A stretch of DNA of 18,093 nucleotides from Candidatus Parvarchaeota archaeon (GTDB lineage Archaea > Nanobdellota > Nanobdellia > Parvarchaeales > Parvarchaeaceae): assembly GCA_023488405.1 (NCBI GenBank), contig JAMDDW010000006.1, positions 1 to 18,093 on the forward strand. The letters run 5' to 3'. The position numbers and the translations under genes were made by a program. Positions within the stretch are counted from its first letter, which is position 1, and the number at the start of each line of letters is the position of its first letter. Below, in pieces: positions 6,796 to 14,377 of the stretch. A model generated the notes under the pieces. That model did not search any database and was not told the origin of the DNA. It saw only the letters and a list, made by a program, of their open reading frames with translations.

Positions 6796-7491
6796 TTAGA
6801 AAACTACCAAATCTAGAGTCATCTTACCATCTATTTCGGCATATCTCATTATCCCTCTACTGCTTATTTCAGTAGAGCTTCCTATGTAAGGATTAAATTT
6901 CGGTATTATTATAGCTCTTTTCAATTTTGAGCCAGGATATTTTTCCTTTGGAAGTTTTATTTTAAGCATGAAAAAGCAGTCCTCTTTATATGAAACTCCA
7001 TTCGAATCCCTAAAAGTAAATGAGGGATGAATATGACTTATACATAGAGTTTCTGCTTCTCTTGCCATTTCTAAAGAAGGAAGACTATGGCCATGCATAA
7101 ATCCTATATTATTATACATAAATTCATTTTTGACTAAGATATTGTTAAATCTGCTAGTTATCTTCTCTATTCCCCCATCATGATTCCCTTTTGTTAGTAC
7201 TATCTCATCAAAATTGTCTGCCAGTCTTGAGAAAAACTTTATAAGTGCACCTCCTTCCTTAGGTTTTATCTCTTCATATTCCTTTCTTATATCACCAAGC
7301 AAAATAAGTTTTCTGGCTCCTAAGTTTATTATTTGAGATGTAATCTCATCAGTTTTTTCCCAAATATTATAACCATTACTATTTATGTCCTCTTCAAAGC
7401 CTAGATGTATATCACCAACAACAGCGTAGTCCCCAACGAAAACAGCTCTATAACCTTTTTTAAATCTTAAATTAAAATCTTCTATATCCAT
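6796..7491 (-). CDS. Calcineurin-like metallophosphoesterase (archaeal COG1407 type)
   Basis: The 231-aa soluble protein carries the metallophosphoesterase motifs in order: GDIH (Asp27, His29), LGDIR (Asp67), KGNHD (Asn103, His104), HGH (His133, His135) and 'ISHIHP' (His153, His155). The layout, with 'FVGDYAVVGDIHLGFEE' in form at the N-terminus and a C-terminal 'IIIPKFNPYIG' segment, matches the archaeal ICC-like group COG1407. The biochemical substrate is not settled by sequence; relatives sit near DNA-repair helicases in some genomes, but no helicase is adjacent here. It is monocistronic, with a TATA element 23 nt before the ATG and a 40-bp gap to the SPFH gene. Confidence 0.85.
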   Translation of the reverse strand: MDIEDFNLRFKKGYRAVFVGDYAVVGDIHLGFEEDINSNGYNIWEKTDEITSQIINLGARKLILLGDIRKEYEEIKPKEGGALIKFFSRLADNFDEIVLTKGNHDGGIEKITSRFNNILVKNEFMYNNIGFMHGHSLPSLEMAREAETLCISHIHPSFTFRDSNGVSYKEDCFFMLKIKLPKEKYPGSKLKRAIIIPKFNPYIGSSTEISSRGIMRYAEIDGKMTLDLVVF

Positions 7492-7508
7492 TACAGCCTT
7501 AAATTAAC

Positions 7509-7518
7509 AATATAATAT
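7509..7518 (-). promoter_or_regulatory. Box A/TATA element of the phosphoesterase gene
   Basis: The minus strand reads ATATTATATT, centred about 23 nt before the ATG at 7491, the spacing of a leaderless archaeal transcript. It is one of the few A/T blocks in this gap with TATA-like alternation. Confidence 0.4.
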
Positions 7519-7561
7519 CATTCCGACATTCAATATAAAAATAAATCTTATGTATTTAATA

Positions 7562-7577
7562 TATAACTAAGGTTATA
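7562..7577 (-). terminator. Possible terminator of the nuoJKLMN operon
   Basis: TATAAC-TAAG-GTTATA forms a 6-bp stem with a 4-nt loop about 25 nt after the nuoN stop. Further downstream on the minus strand a T-rich run (around 7538-7548) would suit archaeal T-tract termination. The hairpin is A/T-rich and weak, so this is tentative. Confidence 0.3.
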
Positions 7578-7602
7578 ACGCTATTCATTTAAGTTATGAT
7601 AT

Positions 7603-8955
7603 CTATGCAAAGATTACTCCAATAAATAAAAATAATGTAAGTATTATCAGTATTACTTCTTTTATCCTCTGCTCTTTTTTAATAGGTACTTGTTTTTTAC
7701 TCTTAATTATTTTATCAATGATATGCATTTCAGACAGTATATTAAAGTAATAGAATGTAGAAACCAAAAGTGCAAAAAACGTAAGTATAACCAGTGCAAA
7801 GTATCCGCTGCTGAATAAAGCGTAAAAGATAAGTAGTTTTCCAAAGAAACCTATTGTAGGCGGAAAGCCTGCAAGAGATAGTATACCTATAAAGAATGCC
7901 GCAGCCCCTATCCTTGAAACCTGTGTCATCGAATCGCTTTCCTTCTTATAGATTATCTTTTTATTTTCAAACATATCATATGCAAGAAACACTATTGCAT
8001 CTGCTACTGCAAATGCAAATATATAGAACACAGCTGCGTTTATACCTCTAGTAGTAAGAACTGCTATACTTATGAATGCAAAACCAGCTTGTGAGATACT
8101 TGAGTAAGCTAGTATTCTCTTTATTCTGTCCTGCACAGACGCAAGAAATGAACTTAAAAATATAGTTATAAGAGCTATTGAAAGAAAAAGCGCAGTAACG
8201 AAAAGCGAAGAGACAGGCAGTGCAAAGAAGAATATCCTTATCATTGCAATCAGGCCAGCTGCCTTGGATACTGAAGAGATAAATGCTGTTACCGAGCTTT
8301 TCGAGGCTTCATATGTATCTGGAGCCCACATATGAAACGGAACGAGGGTTGATTTAAAGCCTAGCCCAGCTATTACTATTGCAACACCTGCAATGAATGG
8401 AAGGTAGGAAATAACATGCAAAGAAGAAAATGAGAGAGTACCTGCACCTGCATAAATAAGAGATATTCCAAAGATTAAAATTACCATTGATATCACTCCT
8501 GTCGAAAGATATTTTACGGCGCCTTCAAGTGCATTTCCTGATTTATACATGTAAACAAGAGCATAAGTGGATATGGATAGTATTTCTATGGAGATAAACA
8601 TGGAAATAAGATTACTTGATAAAACTACAAGAGTCGAACCAAGAACTGCAGAAAGATATGAAATGTCTATTGCAACGCTGTGTTCATTTTTATCTGATAT
8701 TATGAAAAGGTATATGAAAAAGGAAAGAAACAGCATGAAACCTGTTACAAACTGGGAATACTGTACCTCAGAAAATAGGTTTATATTCATATTTCCATAG
8801 ATAACATCAAAAACAAGCGCTAAACCAAGAAAAACGGCTGTTAAATAGTGCAAAATAGCCTTTTTATTACTCTTCAAACTGTGCCTTAGGAAATCTACAA
8901 GTATGAGAAGTAGTATACCAGCAAACAAAATATACTGTGGATTTAGGTATTCCAT
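7603..8955 (-). CDS. nuoN: NADH-quinone/F420H2 dehydrogenase-type complex I subunit N (antiporter-like)
   Basis: This 450-aa protein with about 14 membrane helices is one of three antiporter-like proton channels in the membrane arm of complex I. The key charges are present: Glu124 in 'FISIEILS' (helix 5), Lys201 in 'GLGFKSTLVPFHMW' (helix 7) and Lys231 in 'SSVSKAAGL' (helix 8). The 30-residue spacing between the two lysines equals that in bacterial NuoN. The segment after 'PDTYEA' reads SKSSVTAF rather than the usual PTPVTAF. It is the last gene of the operon, 1 bp after nuoM's stop, with a GGAGGA ribosome site 7 nt before the ATG (8963-8968). The electron donor of the parent complex (NADH, F420H2 or ferredoxin) cannot be told from this subunit. 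Confidence 0.92.
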   Translation of the reverse strand: MEYLNPQYILFAGILLLILVDFLRHSLKSNKKAILHYLTAVFLGLALVFDVIYGNMNINLFSEVQYSQFVTGFMLFLSFFIYLFIISDKNEHSVAIDISYLSAVLGSTLVVLSSNLISMFISIEILSISTYALVYMYKSGNALEGAVKYLSTGVISMVILIFGISLIYAGAGTLSFSSLHVISYLPFIAGVAIVIAGLGFKSTLVPFHMWAPDTYEASKSSVTAFISSVSKAAGLIAMIRIFFFALPVSSLFVTALFLSIALITIFLSSFLASVQDRIKRILAYSSISQAGFAFISIAVLTTRGINAAVFYIFAFAVADAIVFLAYDMFENKKIIYKKESDSMTQVSRIGAAAFFIGILSLAGFPPTIGFFGKLLIFYALFSSGYFALVILTFFALLVSTFYYFNILSEMHIIDKIIKSKKQVPIKKEQRIKEVILIILTLFLFIGVIFA

Positions 8956-8956
8956 T

Positions 8957-10369
8957 TTATAGTCCTCCGAGAGTGTTTAAAATTAATGAAGGGAAAAGCC
9001 CCAATAAAAGAATAAAGAAAGACAGAAAAACCATAAAAAGCAACTCGTTTTTTGAAATGTCCGTTAAACCTGCAAAAGTCTTTTTTAACTGACCGAATAA
9101 AGACTGTTTAATTACCCTTAAATAATAATTCGTAGAAAGCATTATACCAAAGATTGCAATAAGGGATATGCCTACAACTCCATAGGAACCTATGAAAATC
9201 AGTAATTCCCCTGGAAAATTTGATAATCCTGGAACTCCAAGACTTGCAAATATTCCAAATATAAAGAAGAAAGAAAGAAGCGGCATTCTTGACATGAGCC
9301 CCCCCATCTTTTCAGTTTCATTTGTACCAGTCTTTTGCATTAGTATGTAGGATACTCCAAACAACATTGTGATTATGAATCCATGACTTATCATTAAAAG
9401 AACAGATCCTGCTACTGCTAAACTAATGCCTGATGAGATACCAATAAACACCAATGACATGTAAAACATGCTTGAATAAGACAGAAGCTTTTTCAGATCC
9501 TTTTGACCAGAAGCAGTAAACGCGATGTAAATTGCAGTAAACACTCCTAAAGCTATCAAAGGCAACCTGAAATCAAAAAGAAGATTTCTGAAAAGTCCAA
9601 AACCAAATAATATAAATGCAAATCCACCAAGCTTTGAAAGTGCGCTAGATAAAAGCATAGTCCCTGAAGAAGGTGAGTAATAGTATGAGTCAAGAAGCCA
9701 GCCATGGAATGGAAATATTGGCATCTTTATCATGACTGTTATTAAAAGCAGGAAAAAGGAGATGTATTCTATATATGAAGGCAAAAGCGACATCTTAGAA
9801 GCGATAACGGAAAAGTTGAAGCTACCGGTATAAAGGAAAAGCAGTATAAAAACTGCAAGAAGGGTAAGACTTCCGAATTGAGTGAATACAAGAAATTTCA
9901 TAGCTGCCCTTTTACCTTTTTCATGATCGCCCCACAGCCCTGTGATGAAAAATAGAGAAAGAACCGCAACTTCCCAGAATATAAAGAATACTATAAGATT
10001 TGATGAAACAAAAACCGATATAACAGAAACGTATACTAAAAGATAAAATAAATAAAAGATGACTTTGCTTTGTTTTATCTCTTTAGTTGCAAAAAGAAAT
10101 ATTCCAATAGGAACTGTTACTGCTAGAAGAAGAAATGGGATAGTTATGAAATTTTCCTGCAATGAAAAAGAAAAGCTTATACTGGGATTTATATTTACAT
10201 TAAAGCCTGAAAAGCCAAAAATGAGGCCGAGAACAAATAAAATAGCATTTACTACCATTGCTGAAAGTACTATTATCTCTGAAGAAGGCAACTTATCATA
10301 AAATTTTTTTAGAATTAAAAAAAGTATGCCAATTGCAGGTACTACAAGAAGAAGTATTAAGTTTATCAT
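8957..10369 (-). CDS. nuoM: Complex I subunit M (antiporter-like)
   Basis: The 470-aa protein has about 14 membrane helices. Conserved proton-channel residues are Glu133 in 'FFIFWEVAVLS', Lys215 in 'VMIKMPIFPFHGWLLD' and Lys246 in 'SSALSKLGGF'; the 31-residue spacing of the lysines matches bacterial NuoM. 'FPFHGWLLD' corresponds to the FPFHTWLPD hallmark. It starts inside the nuoL stop (ATGA overlap of 4 bp) and has a GGTGAT ribosome site 6 nt upstream (10376-10381), the archaeal anti-Shine-Dalgarno complement, so its translation is coupled to nuoL. It sits in the distal half of the membrane arm. Confidence 0.93.
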   Translation of the reverse strand: MINLILLLVVPAIGILFLILKKFYDKLPSSEIIVLSAMVVNAILFVLGLIFGFSGFNVNINPSISFSFSLQENFITIPFLLLAVTVPIGIFLFATKEIKQSKVIFYLFYLLVYVSVISVFVSSNLIVFFIFWEVAVLSLFFITGLWGDHEKGKRAAMKFLVFTQFGSLTLLAVFILLFLYTGSFNFSVIASKMSLLPSYIEYISFFLLLITVMIKMPIFPFHGWLLDSYYYSPSSGTMLLSSALSKLGGFAFILFGFGLFRNLLFDFRLPLIALGVFTAIYIAFTASGQKDLKKLLSYSSMFYMSLVFIGISSGISLAVAGSVLLMISHGFIITMLFGVSYILMQKTGTNETEKMGGLMSRMPLLSFFFIFGIFASLGVPGLSNFPGELLIFIGSYGVVGISLIAIFGIMLSTNYYLRVIKQSLFGQLKKTFAGLTDISKNELLFMVFLSFFILLLGLFPSLILNTLGGL

Positions 10370-12114
10370 ATGAAAATCACCGCGATAAGGATTACTGCAA
10401 CCAGTCCTATTATAACTGCAGTTATGTATCTGAATGCATCTCCGTTTTCAATCTCCCTTGTCTTTGAAGAAAGTATAAAAGTAGATTCTGCCATTCTAGA
10501 CATTGCATTTGAAAACATGAAGTCAAAACTTCCAACGTAAAATCCAAAGGTTGAAATAGCATTACCAATTGCTATTATAAATTTCTCATATCCATAGCCT
10601 GCTATTTTTTCAGCGATATTCTTAATTTTATCACTTAATTGCTGTTTTTTCCTAAGGTAAAAAAATTCGTAGGAAATAAATACCCCCAGCAATGAAGCTA
10701 CCAGTGCTATAAATGAGAAGATATCAAACGAATATGCAATACTTATTATGCCTTTGAAGAAATAAAGGAAAACTCCTCCAACTGTAGAAATTATTGCAAG
10801 AATTACTATTGGGAAGAAGAGGTTAAATTCCTTTTTAAGAGGTTTTTTTGTCTTGCTCCTAAATATAATAAAGAAAGCTCTAAAAGAGAAAAGAGCAGTT
10901 AAAAAGGCAACAAAAACAAAGGCTATATTTTCAGATACATTGAAATTATGCGTAAGTGCTGAATGAGCAAAAAAGCTCATAAAAGGAGGTATCGCTGAAA
11001 TTGAAGCAAAGCCTATTAACGCAGGGATAGTAAACCATGTGCCGTTTAGCTTCTTTTTGCTTAATTCATACACATCATAAGTACCAAATGCAATCGCAAG
11101 TCCACCGCTTATGAAGAAAAGCATGGATTTAAAAACAGCATGTGTAAACAGGTAAAAAATTGCTCCACCAGCGTTTAAAGTTCCCACGGCTAGGAACATA
11201 AAAGCAAGGCTTTCTATTGTTGAATATGCAAGTATCTTTTTGAAATGTCTCTCCTTTAAAGCAAGCAATGCTGCTGCAAAAGCAGTAATGAATCCTATTA
11301 CAACTATCAAATTAAGAAGGCCTGCTGCAGAAATAAGAGGAAGAAGCCTAACTAAAAGGTATGCACCTGCCGCAACCATTGTAGCAGAGTGAAGAAGAGA
11401 ACTTACTGGTGTTGGGCCTTCCATTGCATCTATCAACCAAGTATAAAATGGGAACTGTGCCGCCTTTGAAAGTCCTGCAATTGTAAAAAGAGACCCTAAA
11501 ATTATCAATACTGTCATGGGTATAGAGGATATAGAATTCAAGATAGAAGATATCGAAAATGTCTTAAGTGTAGAGAAGACTATTACTAAAGCCGCAAGAA
11601 AAGCAAGATCCCCAATTCTTGTTATTATAAGAGCCTTCTTGCTTGAAACTGCTGGCCCATCTCTATCGTACCAAAAACCTATCAAAAGATATGATGTTAT
11701 GCCTACAAATTCCCAGAATATAAAAAACAGAAGCAGACTGTTTGACATCACCAAACCAAGCATAGAGAAGATGAAGAAAGACATCTCAGCATAAAATCTT
11801 GCATGCTTTTCTTCTTTCATATAAAAACCTGCGAACATTAAAACCATGATTGATATAAATGAAACAAGCAATGCCATGAAAAGTGTAAGGTTATTTCCTA
11901 TAAAGGAAAGAGAAAATGAGAAATTACTAAAAGAAAACCAAGTATAACTTTCTAGTATATTCTTATTGAAATATAAGATAAAAAAGAGAATAGAAAGAAG
12001 AAACGAGATTACTGCAGCTGATAATGAAATCAACCAGCTTAATTTTTTCCTTTCTCCCAATAATGGGATTAAAACTGCAGAGATTAAAAGTGGAAGAAGG
12101 ATTAGATACAGCAT
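10366..12114 (-). CDS. nuoL: Complex I subunit L (distal antiporter-like subunit with lateral helix)
   Basis: The 582-aa protein is slightly shorter than typical bacterial NuoL (about 610). 'FFIFWEFVGITSYLLIGFW' has the helix-5 Glu135; Lys217 in 'LSKAAQFPFYTWL' and His242 in 'LLHSATMV' are the other proton-path residues, and 'DAMEGPTPVS' at 229-238 is the NuoL hallmark. The C-terminal region (about 490-582) contains a charged amphipathic stretch and a final hydrophobic anchor, as expected for the long lateral helix that braces the membrane arm. That argues for a complex I subunit rather than an MrpA antiporter, which has a different, longer C-terminus. It starts 1 bp after the nuoK stop and overlaps nuoM by 4 bp. 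Confidence 0.93.
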   Translation of the reverse strand: MLYLILLPLLISAVLIPLLGERKKLSWLISLSAAVISFLLSILFFILYFNKNILESYTWFSFSNFSFSLSFIGNNLTLFMALLVSFISIMVLMFAGFYMKEEKHARFYAEMSFFIFSMLGLVMSNSLLLFFIFWEFVGITSYLLIGFWYDRDGPAVSSKKALIITRIGDLAFLAALVIVFSTLKTFSISSILNSISSIPMTVLIILGSLFTIAGLSKAAQFPFYTWLIDAMEGPTPVSSLLHSATMVAAGAYLLVRLLPLISAAGLLNLIVVIGFITAFAAALLALKERHFKKILAYSTIESLAFMFLAVGTLNAGGAIFYLFTHAVFKSMLFFISGGLAIAFGTYDVYELSKKKLNGTWFTIPALIGFASISAIPPFMSFFAHSALTHNFNVSENIAFVFVAFLTALFSFRAFFIIFRSKTKKPLKKEFNLFFPIVILAIISTVGGVFLYFFKGIISIAYSFDIFSFIALVASLLGVFISYEFFYLRKKQQLSDKIKNIAEKIAGYGYEKFIIAIGNAISTFGFYVGSFDFMFSNAMSRMAESTFILSSKTREIENGDAFRYITAVIIGLVAVILIAVIFI

Positions 12115-12115
12115 A

Positions 12116-12418
12116 TTAACCTTTATATCTCCCTAGCTTTGATATTGAAAGTGAGCCTGTCTTTCTTGAAAAAATCACCATTAAAGCAATAAAAACAACA
12201 GTTTCAAATACTATCATTATAAGTGTTATAAGTGCATAGCTTATGCCATTCAAAGCTGAATAAAAATTAGCAGCAGATACAAAATTTATTATGGCTGCGT
12301 TAACTATTATTTCAGAAGATATAATTATTGATATTCCCTCTCTCCTTGAGATTATCCCATATATGCCTATTATAAATAATATAGTCGTAAGCAGCAGAAA
12401 ATAATCTTCTGGTATCAT
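12116..12418 (-). CDS. nuoK: Complex I subunit K
   Basis: The 100-aa, three-helix subunit has the two channel glutamates at the same positions as in E. coli NuoK: Glu36 in 'IISSEIIVNA' and Glu72 in 'IMIVFETVVF'. The length is exactly typical. It is coupled to nuoJ by a 4-bp ATGA overlap and has a GGAGTG ribosome site 7 nt before the ATG (12426-12431). The protein helps form the proton channel between the subunit H/J region and NuoN. MrpC antiporter subunits are homologous, but the neighbours J, L, M and N favour complex I. Confidence 0.9.
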   Translation of the reverse strand: MIPEDYFLLLTTILFIIGIYGIISRREGISIIISSEIIVNAAIINFVSAANFYSALNGISYALITLIMIVFETVVFIALMVIFSRKTGSLSISKLGRYKG

Positions 12419-12891
12419 ATATTTTCACTCCTACTTACTATATATATTGTTGAAAATATACTTGCTATTGCAGTAAATGCCAAAACAAGAAGAAGGCCTG
12501 CATAATTTTGGAAAAAGTACGTTCCAAAATTGGCATAATTCAAAGCAGTAGAATATCTAGTAGAAGGCATTTTAAGCAGTAGAAATGAAGTAACTGCTAA
12601 TATTATTATTGGCAGAGAAATAGAAAGCTTTGAGTTTATTCTTTTAACTGCACCTTCTGGCATTGAACTTATCCCTATTGCAAGCAAAAGTACTATCCCA
12701 CCATTGTATATTATAAGCTCTACAATTCCCAAAAAAACGGCATTCAAGTAGAGTATCATTGCGGTTACGGATATAACAAACATGAACATATAAAGAAGAG
12801 AATGGATAAGATTTTTAGTGATTATCATCAAAATAGCAGTAGATATAAGTAATGCTGAAATTATCAAAAACCCAATGATCCCTAAATCCAT
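12415..12891 (-). CDS. nuoJ: Complex I subunit J
   Basis: The 158-aa protein has five predicted membrane helices. 'AVFLGIVELIIYNGGIVLLL' at residues 51-70 corresponds to the conserved helix 3 (usual form FLAxxQVxVYAGAIMVLF) with its pi-bulge tyrosine, here Tyr62; the usual Gln is Glu58. The subunit links the quinone-side module to the antiporter-like pumps. It is the first gene of the operon, preceded by a TATA element about 23 nt from the ATG, so leaderless translation is likely. NuoJ is the most divergent subunit here and would be hard to place without its neighbours. Confidence 0.87.
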   Translation of the reverse strand: MDLGIIGFLIISALLISTAILMIITKNLIHSLLYMFMFVISVTAMILYLNAVFLGIVELIIYNGGIVLLLAIGISSMPEGAVKRINSKLSISLPIIILAVTSFLLLKMPSTRYSTALNYANFGTYFFQNYAGLLLVLAFTAIASIFSTIYIVSRSENI

Positions 12892-12907
12892 ATATTAGAT
12901 AAGAGTG

Positions 12908-12919
12908 TTATAAATAAAT
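12908..12919 (-). promoter_or_regulatory. Box A/TATA element of the nuoJKLMN operon
   Basis: The minus strand reads ATTTATTTATAA, centred about 23 nt before the nuoJ ATG at 12891. The 110-bp gap is shared with the divergent membrane-protein gene and is almost pure A/T; the 23-nt spacing points to a leaderless operon mRNA. Confidence 0.45.
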
Positions 12920-12974
12920 AAATGGCTTTCCACTATTAACAATAAAATTCATTATAAATTATAAATAATACCTA

Positions 12975-12985
12975 TTTATTTAAAA
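12975..12985 (+). promoter_or_regulatory. Box A/TATA element of the 288-aa membrane protein gene
   Basis: TTTATTTAAAA is centred about 22 nt before the ATG at 13002 and there is no ribosome site, again fitting a leaderless transcript. It lies back to back with the nuo promoter about 60 bp away. Confidence 0.4.
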
Positions 12986-13001
12986 GAAATCATATAATTT
13001 T

Positions 13002-13868
13002 ATGATAGGATTTAGTATAAAGAACTATGAGAAAGAGTTTGATACTCAAGAATTAGAAAAAAAGCATGTATTTTATGATCTGTATATAAAAAGCGATGAT
13101 CCACAGATATTAAGGAGTCAAGTATCAGAGTATATGACTGATATGGATTACAAAATTCTACTTAATGAACTTGCAAAATTTGAGGATAATGAACTAGAGG
13201 AAACTTTTAGGGGCGGAAATGTAAAGCCAATAAGAGCTCTAATAAAAAGCGCTAAGGACAATAAAAAAGGATCAAAGTATCCTATAGCATGGAAGACATG
13301 TCTTATATTAGGAATAGTTCTATTAGCATTCCTTCTTGTCTCATATAGAGCAAATATATACACAAATATAACCCATTTTAGTTATTCTGCATCAGCACTT
13401 ATACTTTATGGGACAATAGCCTTTTTTGTACTTTCTTTGATATTCTTTGAAATAAAGAAAATAGTACCAATATTTCTATGGGCGAAGATAATAGGAGTTT
13501 ATGATCCTACAGAGGAATCTGCAAATGTAAGAGTTGTTTTGGCAGGGGATTGTAAATTCAAGGACAAAGAGTCATATTCCAAACTTGAAGGAGACATGAC
13601 TGAAATGTACAGTGAGCTTTCAAGAAAATATGGAAACAAATTAGACAAGAGACAGCTAGCTAATAGTGTTTCAAGCAGTCTTTCAATGGGGCCTCAAGGC
13701 TCAATGAAGCTTAACAACAAATTAAGAGAAATAGAGAAAGAATCTGCTGATTTAGAAAGGAATTTTGTTGCAGGTAAAATAAGTCAAGAAGAATATAATA
13801 AGATGAAAGCACAGATTGAAGCAAAAAGAGCACAATTAGACACTTTATTTGATTTGATAAACGGGTAG
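13002..13868 (+). CDS. Uncharacterised two-helix membrane protein with coiled-coil/SHOCT-like tail
   Basis: I do not recognise the family. Residues 1-95 are charged and mostly helical, with no signal peptide. Two membrane segments lie at about 97-115 and 130-150, with basic residues after the second ('EIKKIVP'). A soluble region follows, then a Ser-rich linker (about 220-236), and a heptad-like coiled coil at 238-285 containing 'VAGKISQEEYNKMK', which resembles the SHOCT oligomerisation pattern (..xGxISxEEYxxxK). The arrangement suggests a membrane-anchored oligomer with both ends on the same side, probably cytoplasmic. It is divergent from the nuo operon, which hints at but does not prove a link to it. 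A strong A/T hairpin follows the stop. Confidence 0.7.
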   Translation: MIGFSIKNYEKEFDTQELEKKHVFYDLYIKSDDPQILRSQVSEYMTDMDYKILLNELAKFEDNELEETFRGGNVKPIRALIKSAKDNKKGSKYPIAWKTCLILGIVLLAFLLVSYRANIYTNITHFSYSASALILYGTIAFFVLSLIFFEIKKIVPIFLWAKIIGVYDPTEESANVRVVLAGDCKFKDKESYSKLEGDMTEMYSELSRKYGNKLDKRQLANSVSSSLSMGPQGSMKLNNKLREIEKESADLERNFVAGKISQEEYNKMKAQIEAKRAQLDTLFDLING

Positions 13869-13869
13869 T

Positions 13870-13890
13870 TATTTTTTAGTATAAAAAATA
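13870..13890. terminator. A/T hairpin terminator after the 288-aa gene
   Basis: TATTTTTTA-GTA-TAAAAAATA is a perfect 9-bp inverted repeat with a 3-nt loop starting 1 nt after the TAG stop. Its T6 run suits archaeal T-tract termination, and the symmetry would also stop transcripts arriving from the right. Confidence 0.45.
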
Positions 13891-14203
13891 GGAGTTTGTT
13901 ACATAATTTTATTACAGGCTTTCTGAAATAATTGTAAATTAAGTAAATACCTTTTATTTATTATTAAAAACAAAAAGTAAAAGTTTATGTCATAAAAATA
14001 TCTAAATTATAAGAATAGCTAGAACTAATCTTCTTTATTTTGCCAAGATATCCTATTATCTTGATGCTGATTAATCTGGCTCACTATTTCCGTCTTCATC
14101 TTCCATAATTAAATATATCACCTATTCGATATAAACTTTTTAACACTGATGATACCACAATGTTATAATGTAAATACCTCGCTTTTACAGAAATGTATAA
14201 AAA
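13891..14203. other. 313-bp gap without a recognised gene; possible small minus-strand transcript
   Basis: No protein of convincing length is encoded. On the minus strand a TATA-like GATATAAACTTT complement (14128-14139) lies 23-33 nt before an ATG at 14106, which opens only 11 codons. A second ATG at 14099 opens 24 codons ending at 14025. The stretch 14025-14106 is richer in G/C than its surroundings and has a 7-bp hairpin, CAAGATA-TCCTAT-TATCTTG (14044-14063). This could be a small RNA, a microprotein or gene debris. Just after the L29 stop the minus strand reads TTTTTATA (14196-14203), a plausible end for the ribosomal mRNA. The rest is plain A/T sequence. Confidence 0.35.
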
Positions 14204-14377
14204 CTATTTATTTGACTTAGAACTTAAAAGCTCTTTCTGTCTAAGCTCATTCTTCAACTGAGCTACTTTCTTCTTCAAATGCCTGTACTTACCAGCATCA
14301 GCTGGCTGGAGCCCCTGCGTCTTCTTTATGTTCATTTTCAGAAGTTCCATTTCCAAGTCCTTCAGATTCTCTTCCAT
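14204..14377 (-). CDS. rpl29: Large-subunit ribosomal protein uL29, nested in the 3' end of the S3 gene
   Basis: The 57-aa protein has the two-helix L29 pattern: a first helix 'LKDLEMELLKMNIKK' (residues 5-19), a turn with 'GLQPADAGKYR' (22-32), and a second helix 'HLKKKVAQLKNELR' (33-46), like the usual NxxRIRxxRRxIARxxT segment. It is where L29 belongs, right after S3. Its ATG at 14377 lies inside the S3 gene, so 80 bp are read in two frames. The start is chosen because the first helix needs it and because GGAGGAGTG (14388-14396) lies 10 nt upstream, a strong ribosome site inside S3. Starts at Met10 or Met15 would remove the first helix. L29 binds 23S rRNA near the exit tunnel. Confidence 0.87.
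   Translation of the reverse strand: MEENLKDLEMELLKMNIKKTQGLQPADAGKYRHLKKKVAQLKNELRQKELLSSKSNK

Noticed and set aside
8567..8800. Open frames opposite the nuo genes and ribosomal genes
   Set aside because: They lie antisense to clearly conserved proteins, lack recognisable motifs, and reflect the codon bias of the real gene.
7603..12891. Mrp-type Na+/H+ antiporter operon
   Set aside because: The gene set J-K-L-M-N in that order and the NuoL lateral-helix tail fit complex I; MrpE, F and G and a long MrpA are absent.
14141..14205. Box C/D guide RNA starting at the TGATGA-like sequence near 14147
   Set aside because: There is no box D (CTGA) at suitable distance and no C'/D' pair.
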